A stretch of DNA of 64,000 nucleotides from Boseongicola sp. H5 (GTDB lineage Bacteria; Pseudomonadota; Alphaproteobacteria; Rhodobacterales; Rhodobacteraceae): contig JACNMN010000003.1 in the NCBI GenBank assembly GCA_020622165.1, forward strand, positions 310,001 to 374,000, in the 5' to 3' direction. The translations under genes and the position numbers were made by a program. Positions 43,550 through 52,596 of this stretch are shown here, piece by piece; the stretch's first letter is position 1; every line of letters starts with the position of its first letter. The notes under the pieces are model-generated. The model did not search any database. It saw only the letters and a list, made by a program, of their open reading frames with translations, and was not told the origin of the DNA.

Positions 43550-44146
43550 ATGATACTGGCAGGCGACGGCGATTTCCGAACCAGTTTCGTGCGCGAGGCC
43601 GGTGGCCTCAAGCAGAACCCGGCATTGGTGCTGAACGCCGATTACCGGCCGCTCTCCTACTATCCGCTGTCTCTCTGGCCATGGCAGGACGCGGTGAAGG
43701 CCGCATATCTGGACCGGGTGCAGATCGTCGCCGAATATGACGAGGTCGTGCGCAGCCCGACAACGGTGATCCGAATACCCTCGGTCGTGGTTCTGAAAGA
43801 CTATGTGAAACCTCAAAAGCGCGTGGCCTTCACGCGCTTTAATTTGTTTTTGAGGGACGAATTCAGCTGCCAGTATTGCGGTGGCCGGGGCGATCTGACC
43901 TTCGACCATGTGGTGCCGCGCGCCCGCGGCGGGATCACGAGCTGGGAAAACGTGGTCGCGGCCTGTTCGCGCTGCAATCTCAAGAAGGGCTCCAGAAGCC
44001 TGCGACAGACGGGCATGTCGCTGCGCAAGCCGCCGCGTCAGCCCGGCTCGGAGGAGTTGCGCAACATGGGGCGCAAATTCCCCCCCAACCACCTGCATGA
44101 AAGCTGGCTCGATTTCCTCTACTGGGATGCCGAACTGGACGCGTGA
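43550..44146 (+). CDS. HNH endonuclease
   Basis: 198 residues from the ATG at 43550, which has GGAGG at 43540-43544; ATGs at 43484, 43520, 43532 and 43541 are alternatives. An alphaproteobacterial lineage-typical N-terminus (V-L-N-A-D-Y-R-P-L-S-Y-Y-P-L-S-L-W-P-W) precedes the HNH domain: C-Q-Y-C-G-G, the catalytic D-H-V-V-P-R-A-R-G-G, N-V-V-A-A-C-S-R-C-N, with two zinc C-x-x-C pairs. The wide distribution of this protein in alphaproteobacteria suggests a housekeeping nuclease and not a mobile or restriction element. Confidence 0.85.
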   Translation: MILAGDGDFRTSFVREAGGLKQNPALVLNADYRPLSYYPLSLWPWQDAVKAAYLDRVQIVAEYDEVVRSPTTVIRIPSVVVLKDYVKPQKRVAFTRFNLFLRDEFSCQYCGGRGDLTFDHVVPRARGGITSWENVVAACSRCNLKKGSRSLRQTGMSLRKPPRQPGSEELRNMGRKFPPNHLHESWLDFLYWDAELDA

Positions 44147-44192
44147 CAGGGGCATCGGCGCGCTGTTAGCTTCCCGCTGAAAAGGAGGCGTT

Positions 44193-45152
44193 ATGTCCGA
44201 TCCGTTCTTCATCCCGCCCTCGGGGGCCGATCTGCCGCGCTATGCCGGCGTGCCCACCTTCATGCGCCTGCCCTATCTGGGCCCGGAGGACCCGCGCCGG
44301 GCGGAGGTGGATCTGGGGTTCTTCGGCTTGCCGTGGGACGGGGCCACCTCGAACCGGCCCGGCGCGCGCCATGGGCCGCGCGCCCTGCGCGACGCCTCCA
44401 CCATGATCCGCGCAATGAACCGTGCCACGGGCCAGACGCCGTTCGCTGCCATGCAGTGCGCCGATCTGGGCGATGTGGCGATGAGCCCCGTCGATCAGGA
44501 CGAGGCGCTTGGCAATGCCGAAACCTTCATCGCCGGAGTTCTGGCACACGGCATCCGGCCGCTGATGGTGGGGGGCGACCATCTTTGCACGCTGACCGTG
44601 CTGAGGGCGCTGAAAGCCGCGCGGGGGGAAGCCTTCGGCCTGATCCTGCTGGACAGCCACACCGATCTCTATCCGCCCTATTTCGGGGGCCAGACGCTGA
44701 CCCATGGAAACCCGTTCCGGCAGGCGGTGACCGAAGGCCTGATCGCGCCTGAGCGGACCGTGATGATCGGCATGCGCGGCACGGCCTATGACACCGAGGA
44801 TTTCGATTTCGGGCATCGCCACGGCATTCGCATCGTCCCGATCGAGGAGTGTTTCGATCGCGGTTTCGGCCCGGTGATGGAGGAGGCGCGGGCCGTCGTC
44901 GGCACCGCGCCCGCCTATCTGAGCTTCGACATCGATTTCATTGACCCGGCCTATGCGCCGGGCACCGGCACGCCCGAGGTGGGCGGCCCGACGAGTTTTC
45001 AGGCAATCCAGTGTGTGCGGGCGCTTCGGGGGCTGGACATCATCGGCGCCGACCTGGTGGAGGTCTCGCCGCCCTTCGACCCGTCGGGCGGCACGGCCTG
45101 GCTGGGCGCGTCGGTGCTGTTCGAACTGTTATGCGTGATGGCGCCCGCATGA
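44193..45152 (+). CDS. speB: agmatinase/arginase family ureohydrolase
   Basis: 319 residues. The binuclear manganese site motifs are G-G-D-H near residue 130, D-S-H-T-D near 153 and S-F-D-I-D-F-I-D-P-A near 247. The N-terminus F-F-G-L-P-W-D-G-A-T-S-N-R-P-G-A-R matches agmatinase-like enzymes. D-S-H-T-D in place of the commoner D-A-H-x-D, and the long alphaproteobacterial form, leave guanidinobutyrase or guanidinopropionase open, so the symbol is provisional. It cleaves a guanidino compound to an amine and urea. It overlaps the RdhA-like gene by ATGA. Confidence 0.85.
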   Translation: MSDPFFIPPSGADLPRYAGVPTFMRLPYLGPEDPRRAEVDLGFFGLPWDGATSNRPGARHGPRALRDASTMIRAMNRATGQTPFAAMQCADLGDVAMSPVDQDEALGNAETFIAGVLAHGIRPLMVGGDHLCTLTVLRALKAARGEAFGLILLDSHTDLYPPYFGGQTLTHGNPFRQAVTEGLIAPERTVMIGMRGTAYDTEDFDFGHRHGIRIVPIEECFDRGFGPVMEEARAVVGTAPAYLSFDIDFIDPAYAPGTGTPEVGGPTSFQAIQCVRALRGLDIIGADLVEVSPPFDPSGGTAWLGASVLFELLCVMAPA

Positions 45153-46360
45153 GCTGGCCCGAGAACCGCACGCCGGAGCATCTCCTGGAAAGTGATCGGG
45201 CGGCCGGGTTCGACATCAGCGCGGATTTCCGGAGATTCTCGCAGATGAACGACATCTTCACCCGCGCCTTCTGGGACAAGCGGGTGCGGAGCAAGGATAG
45301 CGACGCGTTCTTCGCCAGTTACCGGATGGAGGCCGCGCCGCGCCGTGGCGATGGCTTCACCCAGGCCGATTTCGCGTTGAGAAACGCAAGCTGGCTGATC
45401 TCGGACATGATTTCGGAACGCAATGCGGCCGAGGGGGAGCGGGAGGGGTTTCAGGCGTCGATCCGGTCCTCCGTGCCGGTGGCCGATATTCAGGCGGATC
45501 TGGGCAGCCCCGCGGATGCGGCGGCGAACATCAAGCGGGTTGCGCGGCTGTTCGGGGCGGATCTGGTGGGGATCACGGCCATCGACCTGCGTTGGCATTA
45601 TGCGGACAGGCCGGATGTGCGTGAGATGAAACCCGTGCCCAACGATCTGCCGCCGGGGCTGACCCATGTGATCGTGATGGGCCACGCGATGGATTTCGGA
45701 CTGGTGGAGACCTATCCAAGCGCGCTGGCCGGGGCGGCGACGGGGCGCGAATACAGCCATGAGGCCGCCATCGTGATGCAGATGGCCGCCTATATCCGCA
45801 ATCTGGGGTATGAGGCGGTGGCGAGCATGAACGACACCGCGCTGGTCATTCCCTATGCGGTGAAGGCGGGGCTTGGCGAGTATGGGCGCAACCAGATGGT
45901 TCTGACGCCGGAATTCGGGCCGCGGGTCCGGTTTTCGAAGATCTTCACCAACCTGGATATGGCGCTGGACGCGGTGAAACCCCTTGGCATGGCGCATTAC
46001 TGTCAGGATTGCACCGCCTGTGCGGCGGCCTGCCCGGTCAAGGCGCTGCCCTTCGGCGCCCCCGATTTCGGGGAAGAGGTGGCCGCCGGATCGCCGTCGA
46101 CGCTGCGCGGGGTGCGCAAATGGTCTTCGAACGCGGAGGCCTGTTTCGGCTATTGGACCAAGATCAAGACAGATTGCGCGATCTGCATGCGGGTCTGCCC
46201 GTTCAACCGGGATTACACCCGCACGGCAGACCGGCTCTGGCGATGGCTGGCGCGGGGGCATATGGGCGCGGCGGGGGTGAAACTTGCCCGTTGGTGGGAG
46301 ACCCGCCGGGGCAAACGGGCGCGGCTGAAACCCTCCCAATGGTGGGCGCGGGGGTACTGA
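45149..46360 (+). CDS. reductive-dehalogenase-like corrinoid/4Fe-4S protein
   Basis: 403 residues with no Tat signal, so cytoplasmic. Two C-terminal ferredoxin clusters: Cys285, 288, 291, 295 (C-x2-C-x2-C-x3-C-P) and Cys343, 346, 350 with Cys332 as probable fourth ligand. The core segment G-L-G-E-Y-G-R-N-Q-M-V-L-T-P-E-F-G-P-R-V-R is the reductive dehalogenase hallmark also shared with QueG. It lacks the anchor gene rdhB and the fused NAD(P)H domain of catabolic soluble RdhA. Activity is unknown; reduction of a halogenated or other organic electrophile is an inference. It is coupled to the ureohydrolase gene. Confidence 0.75.
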   Translation: MSWPENRTPEHLLESDRAAGFDISADFRRFSQMNDIFTRAFWDKRVRSKDSDAFFASYRMEAAPRRGDGFTQADFALRNASWLISDMISERNAAEGEREGFQASIRSSVPVADIQADLGSPADAAANIKRVARLFGADLVGITAIDLRWHYADRPDVREMKPVPNDLPPGLTHVIVMGHAMDFGLVETYPSALAGAATGREYSHEAAIVMQMAAYIRNLGYEAVASMNDTALVIPYAVKAGLGEYGRNQMVLTPEFGPRVRFSKIFTNLDMALDAVKPLGMAHYCQDCTACAAACPVKALPFGAPDFGEEVAAGSPSTLRGVRKWSSNAEACFGYWTKIKTDCAICMRVCPFNRDYTRTADRLWRWLARGHMGAAGVKLARWWETRRGKRARLKPSQWWARGY

Positions 46361-46548
46361 CACTCCGGCATTTTCCTTGGGTTGCGAGGCCGAGGGCGAG
46401 GGCGTCCGGGGGCGTGCGGCTTGCGGTCTTTGCGGCCCGCCCGCGTCGGGGCCGGAAAACATCCGCCCGCGAATGCTCCGGCATTGTGGTGCCGTTCCAG
46501 TTTGCTAGACTAAGCCGACCGGGGCCTGTATGAGCCGGATAGGGTTTC

Positions 46549-46560
46549 GTTAGCGCTAAC
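46549..46560. promoter_or_regulatory. LacI-type operator upstream of zwf
   Basis: GTTAGCGCTAAC is a perfect 12-base palindrome 39 bases before the zwf start codon. It has the same core as the palindrome upstream of edd (28746-28759). It lies in the 239-base gap after the RdhA-like gene, which shows no other clear element. Confidence 0.7.
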
Positions 46561-46599
46561 ATCATACGCCGAGTTCGGCTCAGCACCTGAGGAGATTAC

Positions 46600-48051
46600 A
46601 TGGTTTCTCGCGTCATACCGGTAGATCCGTTCGATCTGGTGATTTTCGGCGGCACGGGCGATCTGGCGCGGCGCAAGATCCTGCCTGGCCTCTATCGCCG
46701 GTTCTGGGCGGGGCAGGTGCCGGACGGGTTCCGCATCATCGGGGCCGCGCGCACCGAGCAGGACAGCGATGCCTGGCGCGATTTCGTACGCGAGGCGATC
46801 ACCGAGTTCGTGACCGAGGCCAAGCGCGAGCCCGAGACGATCGACGCCTTTCTGGCGCAGCTGCACTACATACCCGTCGATGCCCGTGGCGACAGCGGCT
46901 GGCCCGAACTGGCCGGAATGATGCGCGGCGATGTCGTCCAGGCGTTTTACTTTTCGGTCGGCCCGGGTCTGTTCGGCGATCTGGCGGAGCGGTTGCAACG
47001 CTTCAACATTTCCTGCGAAGACTGTAGGATCGTTGTGGAAAAACCGTTTGGCCGTGACCTGTCCAGCGCCAGGGCCCTGAATGCCACGCTGGCCGAGCAT
47101 TTCGACGAGCAGCAGATTTACCGGATCGATCATTACCTCGGCAAGGAGACGGTTCAGAACCTGATGGCCGTCCGCTTCGCCAATGTTCTGTTCGAGCCGC
47201 TCTGGAATGCCCAGTATATCGATCACGTCCAGATCACCGTGGCCGAGGAGGTGGGTGTTGGCGGGCGCGGCGGCTATTATGACAAATCCGGCGCCATGCG
47301 GGATATGGTGCAGAACCATCTGATGCAGCTTTTGTGCCTGACGGCGATGGAGCCGCCAAGCCGGTTCGGGCCCGATGCCGTCCGCGACGAGAAGCTGAAG
47401 GTGATCCGGGCACTGGACCCTCTGGGACAGGCCGATATCGTGCGCGGCCAGTATACGGCGGCAGGCGGCGAGCCCTCTTATCTGGAGGATGTGGAAAACC
47501 CCGAAAGCCGCACGGAAAGCTTCATCGCGCTGAAGGTGCATGTGGCCAACTGGCGCTGGAACGGAACGCCGTTCTATCTGCGCACGGGCAAGCGGATGAA
47601 GGCGCGGAACTCGGAAATCGTGGTCACGTTCAAGGAGCCGCCGCATTCCATTTTCGATGCGGATGCAGGCGGCCGGGCGAATGTGCTGTCAATCCGCCTG
47701 CAACCGGATGAGGGCATGGATCTGCGGGTAACGATCAAGGAACCGGGCCCCGGGGGCATGCGTTTGGTGGATGTCCCGCTGGACATGAGCTTTGCCGATG
47801 CGCTCGGGCCCGAAGCGGCGGATGTGCCGGACGCCTATGAGCGGCTGATCATGGATGTGATCCGTGGCAACCAGACGCTTTTCATGCGCGGCGACGAGGT
47901 GGAGGCGGCCTGGGCCTGGACCGATCCGATCATCGCGGCCTGGACCGAGCGGGGCGACCGGCCGCTGCCCTATGCGCCCGGCAGTGCGGGGCCGGAAGAT
48001 GCGCTGATCCTGATGCACAAGGACGGGCGGCGCTGGCGGGAGATCGCATGA
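46600..48051 (+). CDS. zwf: glucose-6-phosphate 1-dehydrogenase
   Basis: 483 residues. The NADP loop is I-F-G-G-T-G-D-L-A-R-R-K near residue 12, and the catalytic motif R-I-D-H-Y-L-G-K-E contains His178. It oxidises glucose-6-phosphate to 6-phosphogluconolactone, yielding NADPH and feeding the Entner-Doudoroff branch. GAGG precedes the ATG. The operator at 46549 links its control with edd-eda. It is first in a zwf-pgl-pgi operon and overlaps pgl by ATGA. Confidence 0.97.
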   Translation: MVSRVIPVDPFDLVIFGGTGDLARRKILPGLYRRFWAGQVPDGFRIIGAARTEQDSDAWRDFVREAITEFVTEAKREPETIDAFLAQLHYIPVDARGDSGWPELAGMMRGDVVQAFYFSVGPGLFGDLAERLQRFNISCEDCRIVVEKPFGRDLSSARALNATLAEHFDEQQIYRIDHYLGKETVQNLMAVRFANVLFEPLWNAQYIDHVQITVAEEVGVGGRGGYYDKSGAMRDMVQNHLMQLLCLTAMEPPSRFGPDAVRDEKLKVIRALDPLGQADIVRGQYTAAGGEPSYLEDVENPESRTESFIALKVHVANWRWNGTPFYLRTGKRMKARNSEIVVTFKEPPHSIFDADAGGRANVLSIRLQPDEGMDLRVTIKEPGPGGMRLVDVPLDMSFADALGPEAADVPDAYERLIMDVIRGNQTLFMRGDEVEAAWAWTDPIIAAWTERGDRPLPYAPGSAGPEDALILMHKDGRRWREIA

Positions 48052-48725
48052 TGAGAGAACTGGTCGAGTATCCGGACCGGGACATGATGATGCTGGATCT
48101 GGCCGATACACTGGCCGGAGAGTTGGCGGATTGCCTGCGCCGCCATGAGACCGCCAGTTTCTGTGTGCCCGGTGGCACCACGCCGGGCCCGATTTTCGAT
48201 GTGTTGAGCGAACAGGCGCTGGACTGGAACCGGGTGGCGGTGTTTCTCAACGATGAACGGTGGGTGGGCGAGGACAACCCGCGCTCCAACACGCGGATTC
48301 TGAAGGAAAGGCTTCTGGTATCAAAGGCTTCGGCGGCAAACCTCATCCCGCTCTACACGTCCTCGCCGGAGCCCGAACCGGTCATGGAGGAACTGGCGGC
48401 CGCGTTCGACGGGCATTTGCCGATCTCGGTTCTGGTGCTGGGCATGGGCGCGGATATGCATACAGCCAGTCTGTTCCCGGGCGCCGACCGTCTGGCCGAT
48501 GCCCTTGCCTCCGACGCGCCGATCCTGATGCCGATGCGCGCCGATGCAGCCGGAGAGCCGCGCGTCACCCTGACCGCGCCGGTGCTCAACGGCGCGCTGT
48601 CGAAACATATCGTCATTCTCGGAGATGAAAAACGCGCCGCGCTGGAACGTGCCGCGCATCTGAATGCGACGGAGGCGCCGATCCGGGCGGTCTGGTCGGA
48701 TGCGGTGGTGCATTGGGCGAAATGA
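48048..48725 (+). CDS. pgl: 6-phosphogluconolactonase
   Basis: 225 residues of the DevB/NagB-like family. P-G-G-T-T-P-G-P-I-F, V-F-L-N-D-E-R-W-V and L-G-M-G-A-D-M-H-T-A-S-L-F-P-G are the sugar-phosphate motifs. It hydrolyses 6-phosphogluconolactone to 6-phosphogluconate. Two adjacent ATGs (48048, 48051) allow either start; the first overlaps the zwf stop. It is followed by pgi after 21 bases. Confidence 0.95.
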   Translation: MMRELVEYPDRDMMMLDLADTLAGELADCLRRHETASFCVPGGTTPGPIFDVLSEQALDWNRVAVFLNDERWVGEDNPRSNTRILKERLLVSKASAANLIPLYTSSPEPEPVMEELAAAFDGHLPISVLVLGMGADMHTASLFPGADRLADALASDAPILMPMRADAAGEPRVTLTAPVLNGALSKHIVILGDEKRAALERAAHLNATEAPIRAVWSDAVVHWAK

Positions 48726-48746
48726 ACCGGCGGAAGGGATGCGCGG

Positions 48747-50354
48747 ATGACCATCTGGGATGAGCTGAAGGACCATCGGGACGCGAATGGGGGCCTCCGG
48801 ATCCTCGATCTGTTCGCGGACGAGAACCGGGCCGAGACCTTTTCGCGCCGGGTCGACGGGCTGCTTTTCGACTTCTCGAAAACCGCATTGGATGCCGGGG
48901 CGATGTCGCTTCTTCTTGAGCTGGCCCGAAGCCGGTCGGTGGAGAACCGTCGCGACGCGATGTTCGCGGGCGCGCGGATCAACGAGACCGAGGGGCGCGC
49001 GGTGCTGCACACCGCGCTTCGGGCGCCCGGCGGGGTGGTCGAGCTGGATGGCCGGGACGTCATGCCCGGCGTGCTGGAGACCCGGTCGCGCATGGCCGAT
49101 TTCGCGAATGCGGTGCGCCATGGCGGTCTTGTCGGGCAGGGCGGCACCTATACCGATGTGGTGAATATCGGGATCGGCGGCTCCGATCTGGGCCCGGCCA
49201 TGGCGACCCTGGCCCTGGCGCCCTGGGCGGACGGGCCGAGGCTGCATTACGTCTCCAACATCGACGGCGCGCATATCCATGACACGCTGGCGGGGCTGGA
49301 CCCGGCGCGCACGCTGGTGATCGTGGCCTCCAAGACCTTCACGACGATCGAAACGATGACCAACGCACGGACCGCGCGGGACTGGATGGCCGGAACAGTC
49401 GCAGACCCGGCGACGCAGTTCGCGGCCGTGTCGAGCGCCACGGACAAGACCGATGCGTTCGGTATCCCGCCGGAGCGTGTTTTCGGTTTCGAGGACTGGG
49501 TTGGCGGGCGGTATTCACTCTGGGGGCCGATCGGGCTTGGGGTGATGCTGGCGGTGGGGCCCGAGCCGTTTGGCCAGATGCTCGCCGGCGGCCACGCGAT
49601 GGACACTCATTTCCGAGAGGCCGATCTTGCGGATAACCTGCCCGTGCTGCTCGCGCTGGTGGGGATCTGGCACAACCAGATCTGCGGCCATGCGACCCGC
49701 GCGGTGCTGCCTTACGATCAGCGTCTGGCGCGTTTGCCCGCCTATCTTCAGCAACTGGAGATGGAGAGCAACGGCAAGCGCGTCGCGATGGACGGCACCG
49801 ATCTGGCGCGCGACAGCGGCCCGATTGTCTGGGGCGAGCCGGGCACCAACGGGCAGCATGCGTTCTATCAGCTGATCCATCAGGGAACCCGGATTGTGCC
49901 GTGTGAATTTCTGCTGGCCGCCGAGGGGCATGAGCCCGATCTGGCCCATCAGCACCGGTTGCTGGCGGCCAATTGCCTCGCCCAGTCCGAGGCACTGATG
50001 CGGGGCCGGTCGCTGGAGGAGGCGCGGGCGCTGATGGCGGGCAAGGGGCTGTCGGGCGACGAGCCGGAACGTCAGGCCCGCCACCGGGTCTTTCCCGGAA
50101 ACAGGCCGTCCACCACCCTGCTTTACAAGCGGCTGACACCCTTTGTTCTGGGCCAGATCATCGCGCTTTACGAGCATCGGGTGTTTGTCGAGGGCGTGAT
50201 CCTGGGGATCAATTCCTTCGATCAATGGGGCGTGGAACTGGGCAAGGAACTGGCTCTGGCCTTGGAGCCCGTCTTGAGCGGGGAAGTCGACGGGGCCGAG
50301 AAGGACGCCTCCACAAGGCAGCTTGCCCGCGCCGTTCGCACCGGCAGCCTATAG
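48747..50354 (+). CDS. pgi: glucose-6-phosphate isomerase
   Basis: 535 residues. The PGI signature pieces are G-I-G-G-S-D-L-G-P, S-K-T-F-T-T-I-E-T, catalytic Glu in G-E-P-G-T-N-G-Q-H-A-F-Y-Q and Lys near N-S-F-D-Q-W-G-V-E-L-G-K. It interconverts glucose- and fructose-6-phosphate. Placed with zwf and pgl, it lets fructose-6-phosphate re-enter the oxidative Entner-Doudoroff route. It is the last gene of the operon and is followed by a convergent tRNA gene. Confidence 0.96.
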   Translation: MTIWDELKDHRDANGGLRILDLFADENRAETFSRRVDGLLFDFSKTALDAGAMSLLLELARSRSVENRRDAMFAGARINETEGRAVLHTALRAPGGVVELDGRDVMPGVLETRSRMADFANAVRHGGLVGQGGTYTDVVNIGIGGSDLGPAMATLALAPWADGPRLHYVSNIDGAHIHDTLAGLDPARTLVIVASKTFTTIETMTNARTARDWMAGTVADPATQFAAVSSATDKTDAFGIPPERVFGFEDWVGGRYSLWGPIGLGVMLAVGPEPFGQMLAGGHAMDTHFREADLADNLPVLLALVGIWHNQICGHATRAVLPYDQRLARLPAYLQQLEMESNGKRVAMDGTDLARDSGPIVWGEPGTNGQHAFYQLIHQGTRIVPCEFLLAAEGHEPDLAHQHRLLAANCLAQSEALMRGRSLEEARALMAGKGLSGDEPERQARHRVFPGNRPSTTLLYKRLTPFVLGQIIALYEHRVFVEGVILGINSFDQWGVELGKELALALEPVLSGEVDGAEKDASTRQLARAVRTGSL

Positions 50355-50387
50355 CGGCCTGATCTGTAGTCCAATCGCGGCTGGCCT

Positions 50388-50461
50388 TGGAGCGGGTAAC
50401 GGGAATTGAACCCGTAACTTAAGCTTGGGAAGCTCGCGTGATACCTTTTCACCATACCCGC
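50388..50461 (-). tRNA. tRNA-Gly (anticodon CCC)
   Basis: The minus strand folds as a cloverleaf: acceptor GCGGGTA/TACCCGC, D-stem GTGA/TCAC with loop AAAGGTA, anticodon loop TTCCCAA with anticodon CCC (50427-50429 on the plus strand), T-arm ACGGG-TTCAATT-CCCGT, and discriminator T. An encoded CCA follows at 50388-50390. One pair at the top of the anticodon stem is a C-A mismatch. It reads GGG codons. Confidence 0.93.
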
Positions 50462-50515
50462 GCTCAGGCCGTTGAGATACTCAAAGCCGCCAGGGGCGTC
50501 AATTGCAGAAACGGC

Positions 50516-52555
50516 TCAGGACCGGCGCCGGCGGCGTCTGCCGCCATCCGATCCGCCGCTTGCGCCGAAGGCCACGGCCGGCAAGGTTGTGACCTTTGCA
50601 AGTTCGGGGAACGGATCGGTGGCGTGGGGGATCGCATTGGCGGCGACGAAATGCTCCTGAAATCTGGGCTCCACCGCGGTTTCGACCTTGTGGATCCGTC
50701 CGACGGTTTGTTCGATCTGCGTGCGAGCGGCCCGGTTGCACAGGGCGATGCGGGCGCCGTGACCGGCCGCGTTGCCGGCACTTGTGACCTTGTCCAGCGG
50801 TGCATCGGGGATCATGCCCAGAACCATGGCGTGTTTCGGGCTGATATGGGCACCGAACGCCCCGGCCAGAACCACGCGGTCGACCGTGTCGATCTCAAGC
50901 TGGTCCATCAGCAGACGCGCGCCCGCGTAGAGGGCCGATTTCGCCAGCTGGATGGCCCGAATATCGCCCTGGGTCACGGTGATGCGCGGGCCGCCATCCG
51001 CCGTTCCGTCATGGAGCAGATAGGCATGGGTCCGCCCTTCGGGCTCCGCGCGCGTCGTGCCGGTCTGCGCGGCCGAGCCGATCAGGCCCGAGGCGTCCAG
51101 AAGCCCCGCCATCCGCATCTCGGCCACGGCTTCGATGATGCCCGAGCCGCAGATCCCGGTCACGCCGGTGGCCGCTGTTGCCTTGGCAAATCCGGGGTCG
51201 TCGGACCACAGGTCGGAGCCGATGACGCGGAAGCGGGGCTCCTTGGTGTCCGGGTCGATCTCCACCCGTTCGATGGCACCGGGGGCGGCGCGCTGGCCGG
51301 AACTGATCTGCGCTCCCTCGAAGGCGGGCCCGGTGGGGGAGGAGCAGGCAAGAACCCGGGTCCTGTCGCCCAGAAGGATCTCGGCATTGGTGCCGACATC
51401 GACGATCAGCACCAGATCCTCGGATTTGTCGGGCGCCTCGCTGAGTGCCACGGCGGCGGCATCGGCCCCCACATGGCCCGCGATGCAGGGCAGCAGATAC
51501 ACCTGCGCCTCCGCATTCAGCGCGTTAAGGTCCAGATCGCGGGCGGGCAGGGTGAGACTGTCGGAGGTTGCCAGCGCGAAAGGCGCCTGACCCAGTTCCA
51601 CCGGGTCGATGCCAAGCAGCAGATGGTGCATGACCGGATTGCAGACGACCACGGTCTCCATGATCAGGGCGGGGTCGACCTGCGCCTCGGCGGCGATTTC
51701 GCCGGCCAGCGTATTGATCGCCTCGCGCACCGCATTGGTCATCTCGACATCGCCGCCGGGGTTCATCATGACATAGGAGACGCGGCTCATCAGGTCTTCG
51801 CCGAAGCGGATCTGCGGGTTCATCAGCCCGGAGGAGGCCAGAACTTCCCCGGTGACCAGATCGCACAGATGCGCGGCGATCGTGGTGGAGCCCAGATCGA
51901 TCGCCAGCCCGTAAAGGCCACCTTCGTGAAAGCCCGACCAGACATCGAGGATCAGGGTTTGTTCCGTATTCGCAGGGGTATGGAGGGCGAGGCTCACCTT
52001 CCATTCGCCCTTGCGCAGCGCCGGTTGGAGCTTGCGCAGAACCGGCAGGCCCGCGTGCACATGTTCGATGCCCCACTGATCGCGCAGCGCATCCTGCACC
52101 CGCTCCAGATCGCCGGAGGGTTCGTGCATGTCGGGCTCCTGCACCTCGACCAGCACAAGCCGCGTGGCAGGGTCCATCGTGATCGGCCGGGCAGAGGCCG
52201 CCTTGCGCACGACCTGCCGGTGAACCTGCGACTCCGGCGGGACATCGACCACCACATCGCCCTGCACGGTGGCCTGGCAGCCAAGCCTGCGCCCCCGATT
52301 CAGGCCCCGGACCCGGTCATAGCGCTCTTCGACGGCGTTCCAGTCCGACAGGGCTGTTTCCGATACTGTGACGCCATGCTTGGGGAAATCGCCGAACGAA
52401 GGCGCGATCTGGCATTTGGAGCAGATACCCCGCCCGCCGCAAACCGAATCCAGATCGACACCAAGCTGCCGGGCAGCGGTTAGAATGGGCGTACCCACGG
52501 GGAAATGCCCGCGTTTGCCGGAGGGGGTGAAGATGACTAGGGGATCGCTGGACAT
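50516..52555 (-). CDS. RamA-like corrinoid protein activator (2Fe-2S plus ASKHA, DUF4445)
   Basis: 679 residues. An N-terminal plant-type 2Fe-2S domain has Cys39, 45, 48 and 93. A linker domain is followed by an ASKHA ATPase-like region (A-I-D-L-G-S-T-T-I, V-D-V-G-T-N-A-E-I, G-I-C-G-S-G-I-I-E-A, L-A-G-A-F-G-A-H-I). Such proteins use ATP and an electron to reduce inactive Co(II) corrinoid to Co(I). In Rhodobacterales a RamA-like protein is reported to support a split methionine synthase, fitting the neighbours. The end is unusual: an S-G-G-S-D-G-G linker then six arginines. It is last in a minus-strand operon. Confidence 0.88.
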   Translation of the reverse strand: MSSDPLVIFTPSGKRGHFPVGTPILTAARQLGVDLDSVCGGRGICSKCQIAPSFGDFPKHGVTVSETALSDWNAVEERYDRVRGLNRGRRLGCQATVQGDVVVDVPPESQVHRQVVRKAASARPITMDPATRLVLVEVQEPDMHEPSGDLERVQDALRDQWGIEHVHAGLPVLRKLQPALRKGEWKVSLALHTPANTEQTLILDVWSGFHEGGLYGLAIDLGSTTIAAHLCDLVTGEVLASSGLMNPQIRFGEDLMSRVSYVMMNPGGDVEMTNAVREAINTLAGEIAAEAQVDPALIMETVVVCNPVMHHLLLGIDPVELGQAPFALATSDSLTLPARDLDLNALNAEAQVYLLPCIAGHVGADAAAVALSEAPDKSEDLVLIVDVGTNAEILLGDRTRVLACSSPTGPAFEGAQISSGQRAAPGAIERVEIDPDTKEPRFRVIGSDLWSDDPGFAKATAATGVTGICGSGIIEAVAEMRMAGLLDASGLIGSAAQTGTTRAEPEGRTHAYLLHDGTADGGPRITVTQGDIRAIQLAKSALYAGARLLMDQLEIDTVDRVVLAGAFGAHISPKHAMVLGMIPDAPLDKVTSAGNAAGHGARIALCNRAARTQIEQTVGRIHKVETAVEPRFQEHFVAANAIPHATDPFPELAKVTTLPAVAFGASGGSDGGRRRRRRS

Positions 52556-52596
52556 TTGGATGGCCTGTATGTCTTCGGGTTAGAGGGCAGCGCGTC

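Noticed and set aside
43550-44146. HNH nuclease as a sign of an intron, prophage or restriction system
   Set aside because: No methylase, integrase or phage genes flank it, and the protein matches a form widespread in alphaproteobacterial core genomes.
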